A stretch of 64,000 nt of DNA from Achromobacter veterisilvae (GCF_900496975.1 NZ_UFQC01000010.1:62001-126000), one strand, 5' to 3'. Counted from the first letter of the stretch, positions 25,069 through 33,773 are shown. Notes: generated by a model from the letters alone, not told the origin. Numbers and translations are program-made.

Positions 25069-26022
25069 ATGGACAAACTATGGGCCATGGAGGTGTTCGT
25101 ACGCGTCATGGAATGCGGCAGCCTCTCGCGCGCCGCCGAATCGCTGGATCTCGCCAACGCCACCGTTACCACCAGCCTGCGCAACCTGGAAGCGCACCTG
25201 GGCACAACGCTGATCCAGCGCAACTCCCGTCACCTGCACCTCACCGAAGAGGGACGGATATTCCTGCCGCATTGCCAGGAGATCCTGCGCAGCGTGGCGC
25301 GCGCGGAATCGGATGTGAAGATCCAGGGCAGCGAGGTCGTCGGCCCGCTGCGCGTGGAGGCGCCGTTCGCCATCGGCCAGAATCTGCTGTGCCCGGCCCT
25401 GGTCGAACTCACCCGCCGCCACCCGGGCCTGTCCGTTTCCGTTTCGTTGACCAACGATCCGCACAACCTCATCGAACGCGCCACCGACGTGGCGATCCGC
25501 ATGGACCGCGTGGAAGACGCCGACCTGGTGGGCCGGCCCATCTACGAAGCGCAATACATCGTATGCGGCACGCCGGAAGTGGTCGGCGCCATGCGCGCCG
25601 CCACGCCGCGCGACCTGGACCCCGGCCGCTGCCTGGGGCTGTTCGCCGAAGGCAACCACGCGCCCAATCCCTGGCGCTTCTCCAAGGACGAGGACGAAGT
25701 GGTGGTGAACCCCGGCGGGCCGCTCAGTTTCAACAATACGGCGGCGCTGATCCAGGCCGCCCTGCAGGACGTAGGCCTGATCTACGTGCTGGACGTCTTC
25801 GTGAGCGACCTGGTCAAGCAGGGCAAGCTGGTCGAGCTCTTCCCCGACTGGCAGACCAGCAAGCGGACCTTCCACGCCGTGACGGTCAAATCGCGTTTCG
25901 CGGCGCCCAAGGTGCGCGCCTTCATCGACTTCCTGCTGGAAATCTTCGATGCGCGGCGCCGCCCCAGCGTCACGACGATGATTGCAGTCGGTCCAGGCCG
26001 TAAAAAGAGAAAACCTCTCTGA
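25069..26022 (+). CDS. LysR-family transcriptional regulator
   Basis: 317 aa from ATG 25069, with AAAGGAGACTC directly upstream. N-terminal HTH: LWAMEVFVRVMECGSLSRAAESLDLANATVTTSLRNLEAHLG; effector domain follows, with a basic C-terminus (GPGRKKRKPL). Divergent from the FAD dehydrogenase operon and so its likely regulator. Its last 53 nt overlap the 3' end of the convergent racemase-like gene at 25970. Confidence 0.92.
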   Translation: MDKLWAMEVFVRVMECGSLSRAAESLDLANATVTTSLRNLEAHLGTTLIQRNSRHLHLTEEGRIFLPHCQEILRSVARAESDVKIQGSEVVGPLRVEAPFAIGQNLLCPALVELTRRHPGLSVSVSLTNDPHNLIERATDVAIRMDRVEDADLVGRPIYEAQYIVCGTPEVVGAMRAATPRDLDPGRCLGLFAEGNHAPNPWRFSKDEDEVVVNPGGPLSFNNTAALIQAALQDVGLIYVLDVFVSDLVKQGKLVELFPDWQTSKRTFHAVTVKSRFAAPKVRAFIDFLLEIFDARRRPSVTTMIAVGPGRKKRKPL

Positions 26023-26779
26023 CGCGGTCGGGCTCGGGGGGCTTGTGGTAATAGCCCCTGCGGCAGGTCTTGATGCCGCACAGGGTCCGCAGATCGTGCA
26101 TGGTCTCGGCCTGCTTCACCCACGCGGCCAGCGAATCCAGGATGGGCACGCCGTCCACGTCGACGACGCCGTTCTGCGCCAGCAGCACATTGAGCGGCGC
26201 CTCGCCCGGAATGATGACGTCGGCGCCCTGCGCGATCAGCCTGCGCGCCGTGGCCTGGAAGCGCTCGATCAGCTCGGAGGGGTCGCTGAAGCCCTTGAGC
26301 ACGTCGCTGAACGTAAAACCCACCGGCATGGCGCCCACGAAGCGCGATTCGAGCCCGTGGTTCTTGACGTTCTCGGCGATGAGTTCGTTCATGTCGTCGA
26401 TGAAGAGCAGCACGCCGAACTTGCGGCCCAGCATGCAGGCCGTCAGCATGGCGGACTCGCCATAGCCCACCACCGGAATGTCCACCAGGCTGCGGATTTC
26501 GCGCAAGGCCGGCTCGGGCAGCGTGCTCAGCGAATAGACGTCGTAGCCCTGCTGCTGGGCCTGCACCGCGGCCGCCATGAACTGCAAGCCATGCACATAC
26601 TGGAAGGCCGCATGGCGGATATCGTTGCCGGGATAGTTGCTGCGGTAGGTGCCGGCCTGCATGCCGTGCATGTCGATCTGCGTGTCGGGCCGCGCCACCT
26701 TGGAAAAGTGGCGCTTGAGCGCCTCGCTGTAGGGCCCGAGGTCGCTGAGTACGGTAAAGCTTTGATGCCAGATTTTCAT
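25970..26779 (-). CDS. Asp/Glu/hydantoin racemase-superfamily protein lacking both catalytic Cys
   Basis: 269 aa, paralogue of the protein at 19865 (same MKIWHQSFT start, same RSLVDIPVV and TACxLGRxxG segments). The first catalytic position is Thr86 (SLSTLPEPAL), the second Glu193 (VIIPGEAPLN), so neither of the two superfamily cysteines remains. It may have a different chemistry or be a binding protein. It lies 28 nt or more upstream of the Bug gene at 26808 on the same strand and probably shares its transcript. Its 3' end overlaps the LysR gene. Confidence 0.78.
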   Translation of the reverse strand: MKIWHQSFTVLSDLGPYSEALKRHFSKVARPDTQIDMHGMQAGTYRSNYPGNDIRHAAFQYVHGLQFMAAAVQAQQQGYDVYSLSTLPEPALREIRSLVDIPVVGYGESAMLTACMLGRKFGVLLFIDDMNELIAENVKNHGLESRFVGAMPVGFTFSDVLKGFSDPSELIERFQATARRLIAQGADVIIPGEAPLNVLLAQNGVVDVDGVPILDSLAAWVKQAETMHDLRTLCGIKTCRRGYYHKPPEPDRVREVFSFYGLDRLQSSS

Positions 26780-26807
26780 ATAACCACTGTATAGGACGGG
26801 TTGTGGA

Positions 26808-27779
26808 TCAATCCACGCGAACGTGGGCCTCGTCGACGACCTTGGCCCACTTCTTCACTTCCGACTTGAAGAAAACGTCGAATTCCTGGGGGCTGGTTCC
26901 CATCGGATCGCAGCCGACCGCCTCCAGCGCGGCGCGCACTTCGGGCGCCTGCGTGGCCTGGGCCGCCGTCGCGCTCAGCTTCTGGATGATGTCGGGCGGC
27001 GTGCCAGCGGGCGCGAACAGGCCAAACCAGGCCGTGGCGTCATAGCCGGGCACGCCCGACTCGGCCAAGGTGGGAATATCCGGGGCGGCCTGCGAACGCG
27101 TCTTGGTCGTGACCGCCAGGGCGCGCAGCTTGCCACTCTTGACCAGGGGAAGGGTGGTGACGATGTTGTCGAAGGCCAGCGGTACCTGCCCGCCCAGCAC
27201 GTCCGACATGGCCGGCGCCGCGCCGCGGTAGGGCACGTGCTGCATCTTGACGCCGGCCTGGCTGTTGAACAGCTCGGCGAAGAGGTGGGCGCCCGATCCA
27301 TTGCCCGCGCTGGCGAAGTAGATGGGCTTCTCGGACGGCTTCTTGGCCTCGGCGATCAGATCCGATACCGAACGGTAGGGCGTGCCGGGGTTGACCACCA
27401 CCAGGAAGGGCGTCGAAGCGACCTGCGCAATCGGGGCCAGGTCCTTCAACGGGTCATAGGTGAGTTTCTGATAAAGACTGGGGTTGACCGCCAGCGAGAT
27501 GGTGCCGAAAAGCACCGTGTAGCCGTCGGGCGCCGCCTTGGCCACATAGTCCGAACCGATATTGCTGGCAGCCCCGGCCTTGTTCTCGATGACGATGGGC
27601 TGGCCCAGCAAGACCGCCATCTTCCCGGCGATGGCGCGCGCGGCCACGTCCGAGGCGCCCCCCGCGGGAAAGCCCACCACCAGCCGGATCGGCCGCTCGG
27701 GATAGTCGGCCTGGGCCGCGCCGGCCAGGCCCAGACTGGCCAGCATGCCACTGGCCAACAAAATCTTGAAGCGCTTCAC
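26808..27779 (-). CDS. Bug-family (TTT) solute-binding protein
   Basis: 323 aa from GTG 27779. AGGAG abuts the ATG at 27785 but lies 7 nt before this GTG, which is the better start; the ATG form would add two residues. Signal peptide KILLASGMLASLGLAGAAQA. Bug motifs: RPIRLVVGFPAGGASDVAAR, VIENKAGAASN, VPYRGAAPAMSDVLGG and LFAPAGTPPDI. A carboxylate ligand is likely, unknown which. Divergent from another Bug gene at 28005. Confidence 0.9.
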   Translation of the reverse strand: MKRFKILLASGMLASLGLAGAAQADYPERPIRLVVGFPAGGASDVAARAIAGKMAVLLGQPIVIENKAGAASNIGSDYVAKAAPDGYTVLFGTISLAVNPSLYQKLTYDPLKDLAPIAQVASTPFLVVVNPGTPYRSVSDLIAEAKKPSEKPIYFASAGNGSGAHLFAELFNSQAGVKMQHVPYRGAAPAMSDVLGGQVPLAFDNIVTTLPLVKSGKLRALAVTTKTRSQAAPDIPTLAESGVPGYDATAWFGLFAPAGTPPDIIQKLSATAAQATQAPEVRAALEAVGCDPMGTSPQEFDVFFKSEVKKWAKVVDEAHVRVD

Positions 27780-28004
27780 GGTCATCTCCTGTCATTGGTT
27801 TTGTATTGGGTTTGCGGGGCATTTTGCCCGTCCCGTGCCGATCGGAGAACCGGAAGAGATCGAAGAGGCGATTCACTTATCTTGAATGCTCGCGCCGGCG
27901 TCCGTTTCGGAATTGTTGAACGGAGCATTCGATCCCCGGGCCTTCTTGCCCGGGCCGCGCGCGCGCAAGAATGCGCGGACAACACCGACAATCAGGAGAC
28001 AGGA

Positions 28005-28988
28005 ATGAAGCAGCGTCTGCGCGGCGTCCTCTACGCCATCGCGGTATCCCTATGCGGTCTAGCCGTTCCCCAAGCCGCCGGGGCCGCCGCGGCCTATCCA
28101 TCCAAGCCCATCCGGCTGGTCGTTCCGTGGGCGCCGGGCGGCAGCACCGATATCCTGGCGCGCACCACCGCCGAACGGCTGACGAAGGCGCTCAAACAGC
28201 CCGTGATCGTCGAAAACCGGGCGGGCGCCAGCGGCAACATCGGCGCCGACATCGTGGCGCGGGCCGCGCCCGACGGCTACACGCTGCTCTTCACCAGCAC
28301 CAATCTCACGCTGAATCCGGCCGTCATTCCCCAGACGCCCTACGACCCGATCAAGAACTTCACCGGCGTCACCATGGTCGCGTTCGCGCCCATGATGCTG
28401 GTGACCAAGGCCGGATTCGCCGACAATAGCCTCAAGAAGCTCATCGACTACGGCCGCGCGCATCCCGGCGAACTCAATTTCTCCAGCAGCGGCGCCGGCG
28501 GCGCCCCCCACCTGGCCGGGGAAATGTTCAAACAGGCGGCCAACCTGGACATCGTGCACGTCCCCTATACCGGCGCCGCCCCGGCGCTGACCGACGTCCT
28601 CTCCGGTCAGGTGCAAATGACCTTCACCACCTACATTTCGGCGCAGGGCATGCTGTCGGCGGGCCAGATGAAAGCCCTGGGCGTTGCCAGCAAGGACCGG
28701 CTGGCCGTGCTGCCCGACGTCGCCACCTTCGCCGAACAAGGCCTGGATATCGAGATCGGCACCATGTTCGGCCTGCTCGCGCCGGCCGGCACGCCCCGCC
28801 CCATCGTCGACCAGCTATACGCCGTCATCAAAGAGGCCGCCGCCGACCAGGCCTTCCAGGACAAAATACTGCAACAGGGCGGCACGGTCGTGGCCGACGA
28901 TCCCGATCACTACAACGCCTACCTGCGCGAAGACGTCGCCAAATGGGCGGCGCTGATCAAGAAGATCGGGGGCGTGTCGGCGCATTGA
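28005..28988 (+). CDS. Bug-family (TTT) solute-binding protein
   Basis: 327 aa from ATG 28005, CAGGAGACAGGA upstream; the longer open frame before it is a shadow. Signal peptide with VPQAAGAAAA end. Bug motifs: KPIRLVVPWAPGGSTDILAR, VIVENRAGASGNIGADIVA, VPYTGAAPALTDVLSGQ and LLAPAGTPRPIV. The 219-bp gap to the divergent Bug gene holds the two promoters; I saw no clear operator. Monocistronic, converging on the FUSC gene. Confidence 0.9.
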   Translation: MKQRLRGVLYAIAVSLCGLAVPQAAGAAAAYPSKPIRLVVPWAPGGSTDILARTTAERLTKALKQPVIVENRAGASGNIGADIVARAAPDGYTLLFTSTNLTLNPAVIPQTPYDPIKNFTGVTMVAFAPMMLVTKAGFADNSLKKLIDYGRAHPGELNFSSSGAGGAPHLAGEMFKQAANLDIVHVPYTGAAPALTDVLSGQVQMTFTTYISAQGMLSAGQMKALGVASKDRLAVLPDVATFAEQGLDIEIGTMFGLLAPAGTPRPIVDQLYAVIKEAAADQAFQDKILQQGGTVVADDPDHYNAYLREDVAKWAALIKKIGGVSAH

Positions 28989-29024
28989 GGAAAACGGACG
29001 CGCGGTCGGCGCATCGCCACGGCG

Positions 29025-30155
29025 TCAGTTCACCCGCCTGGGCAGCACCGCGCGCATCCACCGCGAAAGAAGAGGCCGGATGCGCTGGTTGTGCAGCAGC
29101 ACGGCGCCCAGCGCGCCGATGAAGGCGCCGATCACCGTATCCAGGAACCGCGCCTCGATGACGGCCGCGGGATAGCCCTGCCCCAGATGGGGCGCTTCGG
29201 CGAGGAAGATCGTCAGCGGCGTGATCAGCACCACGGCGCTGGCGTAGTGGCGCACCACCAGCGTTTCTATCCCGAACGACAGCGCCATCATCACCAGGCT
29301 CAAGGTCCACACGTTCAGCGGCAGGCTGAGCAGCGCCCATGCCACGCACAATCCCACGGCGGTTCCCAGGATGCGGTGCATCTGCCGGCTCCAGGCGGCC
29401 CGCAAGCTCGCCCCCTGGATGATCGCCAGGCAACTGACCGGCACCCAGTAGGGCCGCGGCAGTTGCAGCAGTTCGGCCACCAGCAGGGAAACGCCCACGA
29501 ACAGGCCGATGATCACGGAGTCGTAAACCACGAAATCGAAGGTGGGCTTGGGCAGTTCGGCTTCCGGCGGCGGCGGCGCCACCCGCGTCATGTGCAGGGA
29601 ATACACGAAAGCGACCAGACATGCGACCAGACAGCCCAACGCCACCATGCCCACGCGCAGGGGAACGTCCTCCACGCGCCCGGGCGTGTAGGCCGCGATC
29701 GCCGTCGCCATGATGAAGAACAGGCTGCCCGGCGGACCCAGCCGGTAGCATCGGCAGACCATGTTCACCACCATGGCGATCAAGGTAAGCGCGACGATCA
29801 TCGCGGCGGGCCAGAACTGGGTCAGCGCACCCACGGCATAGCAGGCGACCATGCCGAAGGACGCCGCCAGCAGCATCATCATCCGATGCTGCAGCGAGGA
29901 ATTGGGCAGGCTCAGGAACACCATGCCGCCCAGGCTGGACATCAATCCGTAGTCCATGCGGCCGAAATAGGCGCCCACCATCAGGGGCAGGCCGGACGAA
30001 AGCGCCGCGGCCAAGGGCATTTCCCAGCGCCGGTCGCTGGCATTGACGCGGATCAGGTCGCGCCACACCGCCTGCAGCCGCTCCCTGGCCGAGGCGAACG
30101 AAAACCAGGGCCCATGGCCGCCGCCACCGTTTTCCGGATCGTCTTGTCTTTTCAT
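29025..30155 (-). CDS. FUSC-family inner-membrane efflux protein
   Basis: 376 aa with about ten hydrophobic segments in two blocks (residues about 45-190 and 225-360), as in FUSC/aromatic-acid-exporter proteins related to AaeB and YccS. Shorter than full-length AaeB (about 650 aa), so it belongs to the short bacterial clade. FUSC proteins export aromatic carboxylic acids such as p-hydroxybenzoate. No membrane-fusion partner is adjacent. Convergent with the Bug gene; AAGG lies about 8 nt before ATG 30155. Confidence 0.83.
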   Translation of the reverse strand: MKRQDDPENGGGGHGPWFSFASARERLQAVWRDLIRVNASDRRWEMPLAAALSSGLPLMVGAYFGRMDYGLMSSLGGMVFLSLPNSSLQHRMMMLLAASFGMVACYAVGALTQFWPAAMIVALTLIAMVVNMVCRCYRLGPPGSLFFIMATAIAAYTPGRVEDVPLRVGMVALGCLVACLVAFVYSLHMTRVAPPPPEAELPKPTFDFVVYDSVIIGLFVGVSLLVAELLQLPRPYWVPVSCLAIIQGASLRAAWSRQMHRILGTAVGLCVAWALLSLPLNVWTLSLVMMALSFGIETLVVRHYASAVVLITPLTIFLAEAPHLGQGYPAAVIEARFLDTVIGAFIGALGAVLLHNQRIRPLLSRWMRAVLPRRVN

Positions 30156-30275
30156 GATTCAACCTTGCCGGCAACCCCGTCCACCGGCGGTGAGGGTCGG
30201 TCCAGTATGGGCGATCCCTCCGCGTCGGGCAATCTCGCCCGACGCGCCGGGTAAATTCCGATGGGCGAATTTAAC

Positions 30276-30285
30276 GGGAATTCCC
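30276..30285. promoter_or_regulatory. GGGAATTCCC palindrome upstream of amino-acid-binding protein gene
   Basis: Perfect 10-bp palindrome GGGAATTCCC in the 229-bp region between the divergent FUSC and amino-acid-binding protein genes, about 100 bp before ATG 30385. It may be an operator, but a site this short could occur by chance. Confidence 0.3.
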
Positions 30286-30384
30286 TGATATTCCCACCCC
30301 GGGCCGATGGCTACCATTCCGCGCACCCTAGGCCTACCGGCTGACGGACACACCATTGCATTGCGCCGACCGCGCGGAGACATC

Positions 30385-31401
30385 ATGAAGGCACTGAAAC
30401 TTGTTGCGGCAGGCACCGCGTTATTCATCTCGTCGTGGACCGCCAGCGCGGGCGTGACTTTCGATAGCGTCAAGAGCAAGGGCTTCGTCCAGTGCGGCGT
30501 ATCCACCGGCGTCGCCGGGTTTTCGGTGAACGACAGCAAGGGCGGCTGGATCGGCCTGGACGTGGACCTGTGCCGCGCGCTGGCCGTCACCCTGTTCGGC
30601 GACGCCTCCAAGGCCAAGATCATGGCCGTCAGCGCGCTGCAGCGCTTCACCGCCCTGCAATCCGGCGAGGTCGACGTGCTTCCCCGCAACACGACGCTTT
30701 CGCTCACGCGCGACACCACCCTGGGCCTGATCGGCGTGGGCGTGAACTACTACGACAGCCAGGGCATCATGGTGAACAAGTCCCTGAACGTCAAAAGCGC
30801 CAAGGAACTGGACGGCGCCACGGTCTGCGTCCAGCCCGGCACCACCACGGAGCTGAACCTGGCGGACTGGTTCCGCTCGCAGAACATCGTGTTCAAGCCC
30901 GTGGTCGTCGAGCGCCTGGACGAGATCATCCGCGCCTTCGCCGTCGGCCGCTGCGACGCGTTCACCGGCGACAAGTCGCAACTGGCCGCCGCCCGCAGCA
31001 ATCTGGAGAATCCGGAGAAGTACGACATTCTTCCGGAGAACTTCTCGAAGGAACCGCTGGGCCCCATGGTGCGCCAGGGAGACGAACAATGGTTCAACGT
31101 GGTCCGCTGGACCATGTTCGCCATGCTGGAAGCCGAGGAATACGGCATCACTTCCAAGAACGTCGATGAAATGCTGAAGAGCACCAACCCGAACGTGCAG
31201 CGCCTGCTGGGCGTGACGCCGGGCATGGGCAAGAACCTGGGCGTCGATGACAAGTGGGCCTACAACGTCATCAAGACCATCGGCAACTATGGTGAAAGCT
31301 TCGAAAAGAACCTGGGCCCGAGCAGCCCGCTGAAGCTGCCCCGCGGCCTGAACGCGTCGTACCGGGATGGCGGGCTGATGTATGGGTGGCCGGTGCGCTG
31401 A
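30385..31401 (+). CDS. Polar amino acid ABC transporter substrate-binding protein (AapJ/BztA type)
   Basis: 338 aa from ATG 30385 (CGGAGACATC upstream), Sec signal peptide ending TASAG. It closely follows the general L-amino-acid binding protein family: SKGFVQCGVSTGVAGFS, GLDVDLCRALAVTLFGD, VDVLPRNTTLSLTRD, CVQPGTTTELNLADWFR and a C-terminal GLMYGWPVR. The usual partners aapQ, aapM and aapP do not follow; instead an intrinsic terminator does, so this is an orphan binding protein that must share a transporter encoded elsewhere. Confidence 0.92.
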   Translation: MKALKLVAAGTALFISSWTASAGVTFDSVKSKGFVQCGVSTGVAGFSVNDSKGGWIGLDVDLCRALAVTLFGDASKAKIMAVSALQRFTALQSGEVDVLPRNTTLSLTRDTTLGLIGVGVNYYDSQGIMVNKSLNVKSAKELDGATVCVQPGTTTELNLADWFRSQNIVFKPVVVERLDEIIRAFAVGRCDAFTGDKSQLAAARSNLENPEKYDILPENFSKEPLGPMVRQGDEQWFNVVRWTMFAMLEAEEYGITSKNVDEMLKSTNPNVQRLLGVTPGMGKNLGVDDKWAYNVIKTIGNYGESFEKNLGPSSPLKLPRGLNASYRDGGLMYGWPVR

Positions 31402-31705
31402 AGCCGCCCACAAATCCGTAAGGGCAGCGCCGAAAGGCCTGCCCTTTTTTTGCAGCCGGGCCGCCCCAAGACAAAAGCGCCCCCTTGGGGCAACAAGCGC
31501 GCGTAGCGTGCGCGGCGCGGGGGGTATTTTTCGTGGCGAATCGCGCCCAGGATGAGATCCGGCCCTCCTCCTCCGGCATGACGCTCTCATCCTTATGCAG
31601 AGTCGACGCCGCATTCCCCGCTTCCTATCCTCCTGCTAAGCCTGTCGCCTCCCGCGACGGCCATTCATGATCGCCGGCCATCGGCCGTCGATCCACGGAG
31701 GCGTC
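31402..31705. other. Intergenic region with terminator and a G/C inverted repeat
   Basis: 304 bp between the amino-acid-binding protein and SGNH hydrolase genes, no credible gene. After the terminator (31421-31451) there is a perfect 8-bp inverted repeat GCCCCAAG (31463-31470) / CTTGGGGC (31484-31491), then a GC-rich stretch ending in GGGGGG-TATTTTT (31519-31531). This looks like a second terminator-like or REP-like element. A CGGAGG Shine-Dalgarno precedes ATG 31706. Confidence 0.5.
31421..31451 (+). terminator. Intrinsic terminator of the amino-acid-binding protein gene
   Basis: AGGGCAG pairs with CTGCCCT, with an inner GCC-GAAA-GGC tetraloop hairpin and one bulged C, followed at once by a run of seven T. 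It begins 20 nt after the stop codon. Confidence 0.9.
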
Positions 31706-32629
31706 ATGGCAACTCGACCGCAGGTCCATCCCGCCGACACGATGAATGAATACCCGCCGCCGGTCCTGTCCGGAGGGCGCCGGTTCCTCGCCGAAGGCGA
31801 TTCCTGGTACACGCTCGGCACCCTGAAAGGGTCGAGACTGAGCAACCTTCTGTTCGAGCTGGGCCTTTCCATCCGCACGCAGATCCTCAACTGCGCCTAC
31901 CCGGGCGACACGCTCAAGCACATGGTCGAAAGCGTGGAGCGAAGCACGTTCAACAGGCTGCTTTATCTGCCGCGGTTCGAGCACAAATGGGACGCCATTC
32001 TGCTTTCCGCGGGTGGAAACGACTTCATCGACGCGACGGCCACGCCGCTTACAGACAGTGAAGGAAAGCCGACGCCTGCCGAAAAGCGGATATTGCTGCG
32101 CCCGGACGAAACCGCAAGCTCCACCCTGACAGGCCCGGAACGCTATGTCAGCACGGCGGGTTGGGCGACATTGACGCGCTATCTTTTGCAGAATTTCCAG
32201 GCCATGGCAGGCCGTCGCGACCAGGGGAAGAACCGGGGACGCCCAATTTTTGTCCATACCTACGCGAAACCCACGGTGCGTCCGTCGGGCGTGCTGCCCA
32301 GGGACAAGGGCTGGCTCTATCCCGCGTTCAACAATTACGGCGTTCCGCCCGACTTCTGGCAACCGGTCTGCGACCACTTGTTTGAACAATTGCGCCTGTT
32401 CATGCTGTCGCTGGACCAGGGCAGCGGATCGCCAAACGCCATCCCAAAGCTGCACGTCTTCGATTCCGCGTCGATGGGCGGGATTAAGCCCGCGAAACCC
32501 GGAGAAAAGGGAGAGTCCGGCGATTGGATCAACGAGATCCACCTCACTCCCAAGGGCTACCGGAAGGTGGGTAAGGAGTTCGGCAAGATGATCGAAAAGG
32601 TGCTCGGCACCTATCCCCCCAGGAGCTAG
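31706..32629 (+). CDS. SGNH/GDSL-type hydrolase, no signal peptide
   Basis: 307 aa from ATG 31706 (CGGAGGCGTC upstream). SGNH blocks: AEGDSW (Ser33) for block I, SAGGNDF (residues about 102-108) for block III, and EIHLTPKGY (His about 278) for block V; a conserved Gly lies in AYPGDT (block II). Esterase or lipase-like activity is expected. There is no signal peptide, so the enzyme stays in the cytoplasm or leaves by a leaderless route. It stands alone between a terminator and the convergent LysR gene, with somewhat less biased codon use than its neighbours. Function unknown. Confidence 0.75.
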   Translation: MATRPQVHPADTMNEYPPPVLSGGRRFLAEGDSWYTLGTLKGSRLSNLLFELGLSIRTQILNCAYPGDTLKHMVESVERSTFNRLLYLPRFEHKWDAILLSAGGNDFIDATATPLTDSEGKPTPAEKRILLRPDETASSTLTGPERYVSTAGWATLTRYLLQNFQAMAGRRDQGKNRGRPIFVHTYAKPTVRPSGVLPRDKGWLYPAFNNYGVPPDFWQPVCDHLFEQLRLFMLSLDQGSGSPNAIPKLHVFDSASMGGIKPAKPGEKGESGDWINEIHLTPKGYRKVGKEFGKMIEKVLGTYPPRS

Positions 32630-32645
32630 GCAAGGCCATTGCCTA
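32627..32645. terminator. Convergent 3'-end hairpin
   Basis: Perfect 7-bp stem TAGGCAA (32627-32633) / TTGCCTA (32639-32645) with a 5-nt loop; the left arm begins with the stop codon of the SGNH gene. Lies between convergent genes. No strong T-tract. Confidence 0.4.
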
Positions 32646-32648
32646 CTT

Positions 32649-33578
32649 CTACGCCCCTTGCTGCCTGCCGGCGTGGAACAGCGGCGACGCCTGGATCCGT
32701 TCCAGCATGCCGCGCACGGCGCCCGTCAGGGGCCGGTTGGCCCTGACCAGCAGGCGTGTCTGCGCGGCTTCGAAAATGGGGTTGGTGGTGCGCAGCGCCA
32801 CCAGTTCGCCGCGGGCGACTTCCTTGACGACGGAGTTCGCCGAAATGAAGGTCAGGCCCAGGCGGGATTCGACGTAGCGTTTCAGCGTGACGACCGAGTT
32901 GGCGATGAAGCCGGGGGCCAGGACGATGTTTTCCGACAGCTCCGCCATTTCGATCAATTGGCGCAAGCCGAAGCCGGGTGCCATCAGCGCGACCGGATAG
33001 CGCGCCACGTCCTTGAGCGCCGGCCGCTTGCGCTGGCGCGCCAGCGGATGGTCCGGCCAGGCGATCACGCACACGGGATGCGTGCGGGCGTCGACCACGC
33101 GGATGGCGAGGTCCGCGGGCGCGCCGAGCACGACGCCGATGTGCGCATCGTCGTGGACCACGGCGCGCACCGCGTCGGAAGCCCCGGCCACGCGCAGCGA
33201 TACGCGGATGCCCGGATGTTCGCGGCAGAAGGCGTCCACGACACCGCTCATCAGGAGATCGACAAAGCCTTCGCTGGCGACGATCTGGACGTCGCCGCGC
33301 TGCAGGCCGTTGGCTTCGTCCAGCCGGGCCCGCAGGGCCTGCTCGCTGGCCTGGCGGTCGCGGCAATGGTCCATCACGATGGCCGCCATGTCGGTGGGCA
33401 CGATGCCGCGGCCTTTGCGTTCCAGCAGCGCCACGCCCAGTTCTTTCTCCAGCAATTGGATCTGCCGGCTGACGATGGACGGCTCGACTCCCAGGCGTTC
33501 GGCGGCGCCGCGCACCGAGCCGGTGGTGACCGCTTCGAAGAAATACTGCAAGCGCCGCGCGCTCAGGCCGCCGACCAT
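32649..33578 (-). CDS. LysR-family transcriptional regulator
   Basis: 309 aa. HTH: LSARRLQYFFEAVTTGSVRGAAERLGVEPSIVSRQIQLLEKELG (residues about 5-48), then LysR effector domain. AAGGAAAGAGAC precedes ATG 33578. Divergent from the Bug/M81-peptidase pair; two strong palindromes lie in the shared upstream region (33601-33633), so it probably regulates those genes and itself. Confidence 0.92.
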   Translation of the reverse strand: MVGGLSARRLQYFFEAVTTGSVRGAAERLGVEPSIVSRQIQLLEKELGVALLERKGRGIVPTDMAAIVMDHCRDRQASEQALRARLDEANGLQRGDVQIVASEGFVDLLMSGVVDAFCREHPGIRVSLRVAGASDAVRAVVHDDAHIGVVLGAPADLAIRVVDARTHPVCVIAWPDHPLARQRKRPALKDVARYPVALMAPGFGLRQLIEMAELSENIVLAPGFIANSVVTLKRYVESRLGLTFISANSVVKEVARGELVALRTTNPIFEAAQTRLLVRANRPLTGAVRGMLERIQASPLFHAGRQQGA

Positions 33579-33600
33579 GTCTCTTTCCTTTTCGTTTTCT

Positions 33601-33633
33601 ACGATTTCCGGAAATCGTTGCCTTTAAGGCAAC
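33601..33633. promoter_or_regulatory. Double palindromic operator between LysR and Bug genes
   Basis: Perfect 18-bp palindrome ACGATTTCCGGAAATCGT (33601-33618) overlaps by two bases a second perfect inverted repeat GTTGCCTT-T-AAGGCAAC (33617-33633). The second contains T-N11-A, the LysR-box form. They start 22 bp upstream of the LysR ATG, so binding there would both autoregulate and control the divergent promoter. Confidence 0.65.
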
Positions 33634-33773
33634 AAAATTTCCGTGAGCTTACATTGATTCACAGGCCGACGATTGCGAATAATGCGCTTACTTTCCAATC
33701 CGCTCGGTTGCGGTCGAGGCTGGACGCCATCATCGACGGCAATGCGAGGTCACGCCTTTTCGAGCCTACAAGC

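Noticed and set aside
28957-30174. 405-codon minus-strand frame overlapping the FUSC gene
   Set aside because: Arg/Gly-rich and without hydrophobic segments; the other frame gives a clear multi-helix FUSC protein.
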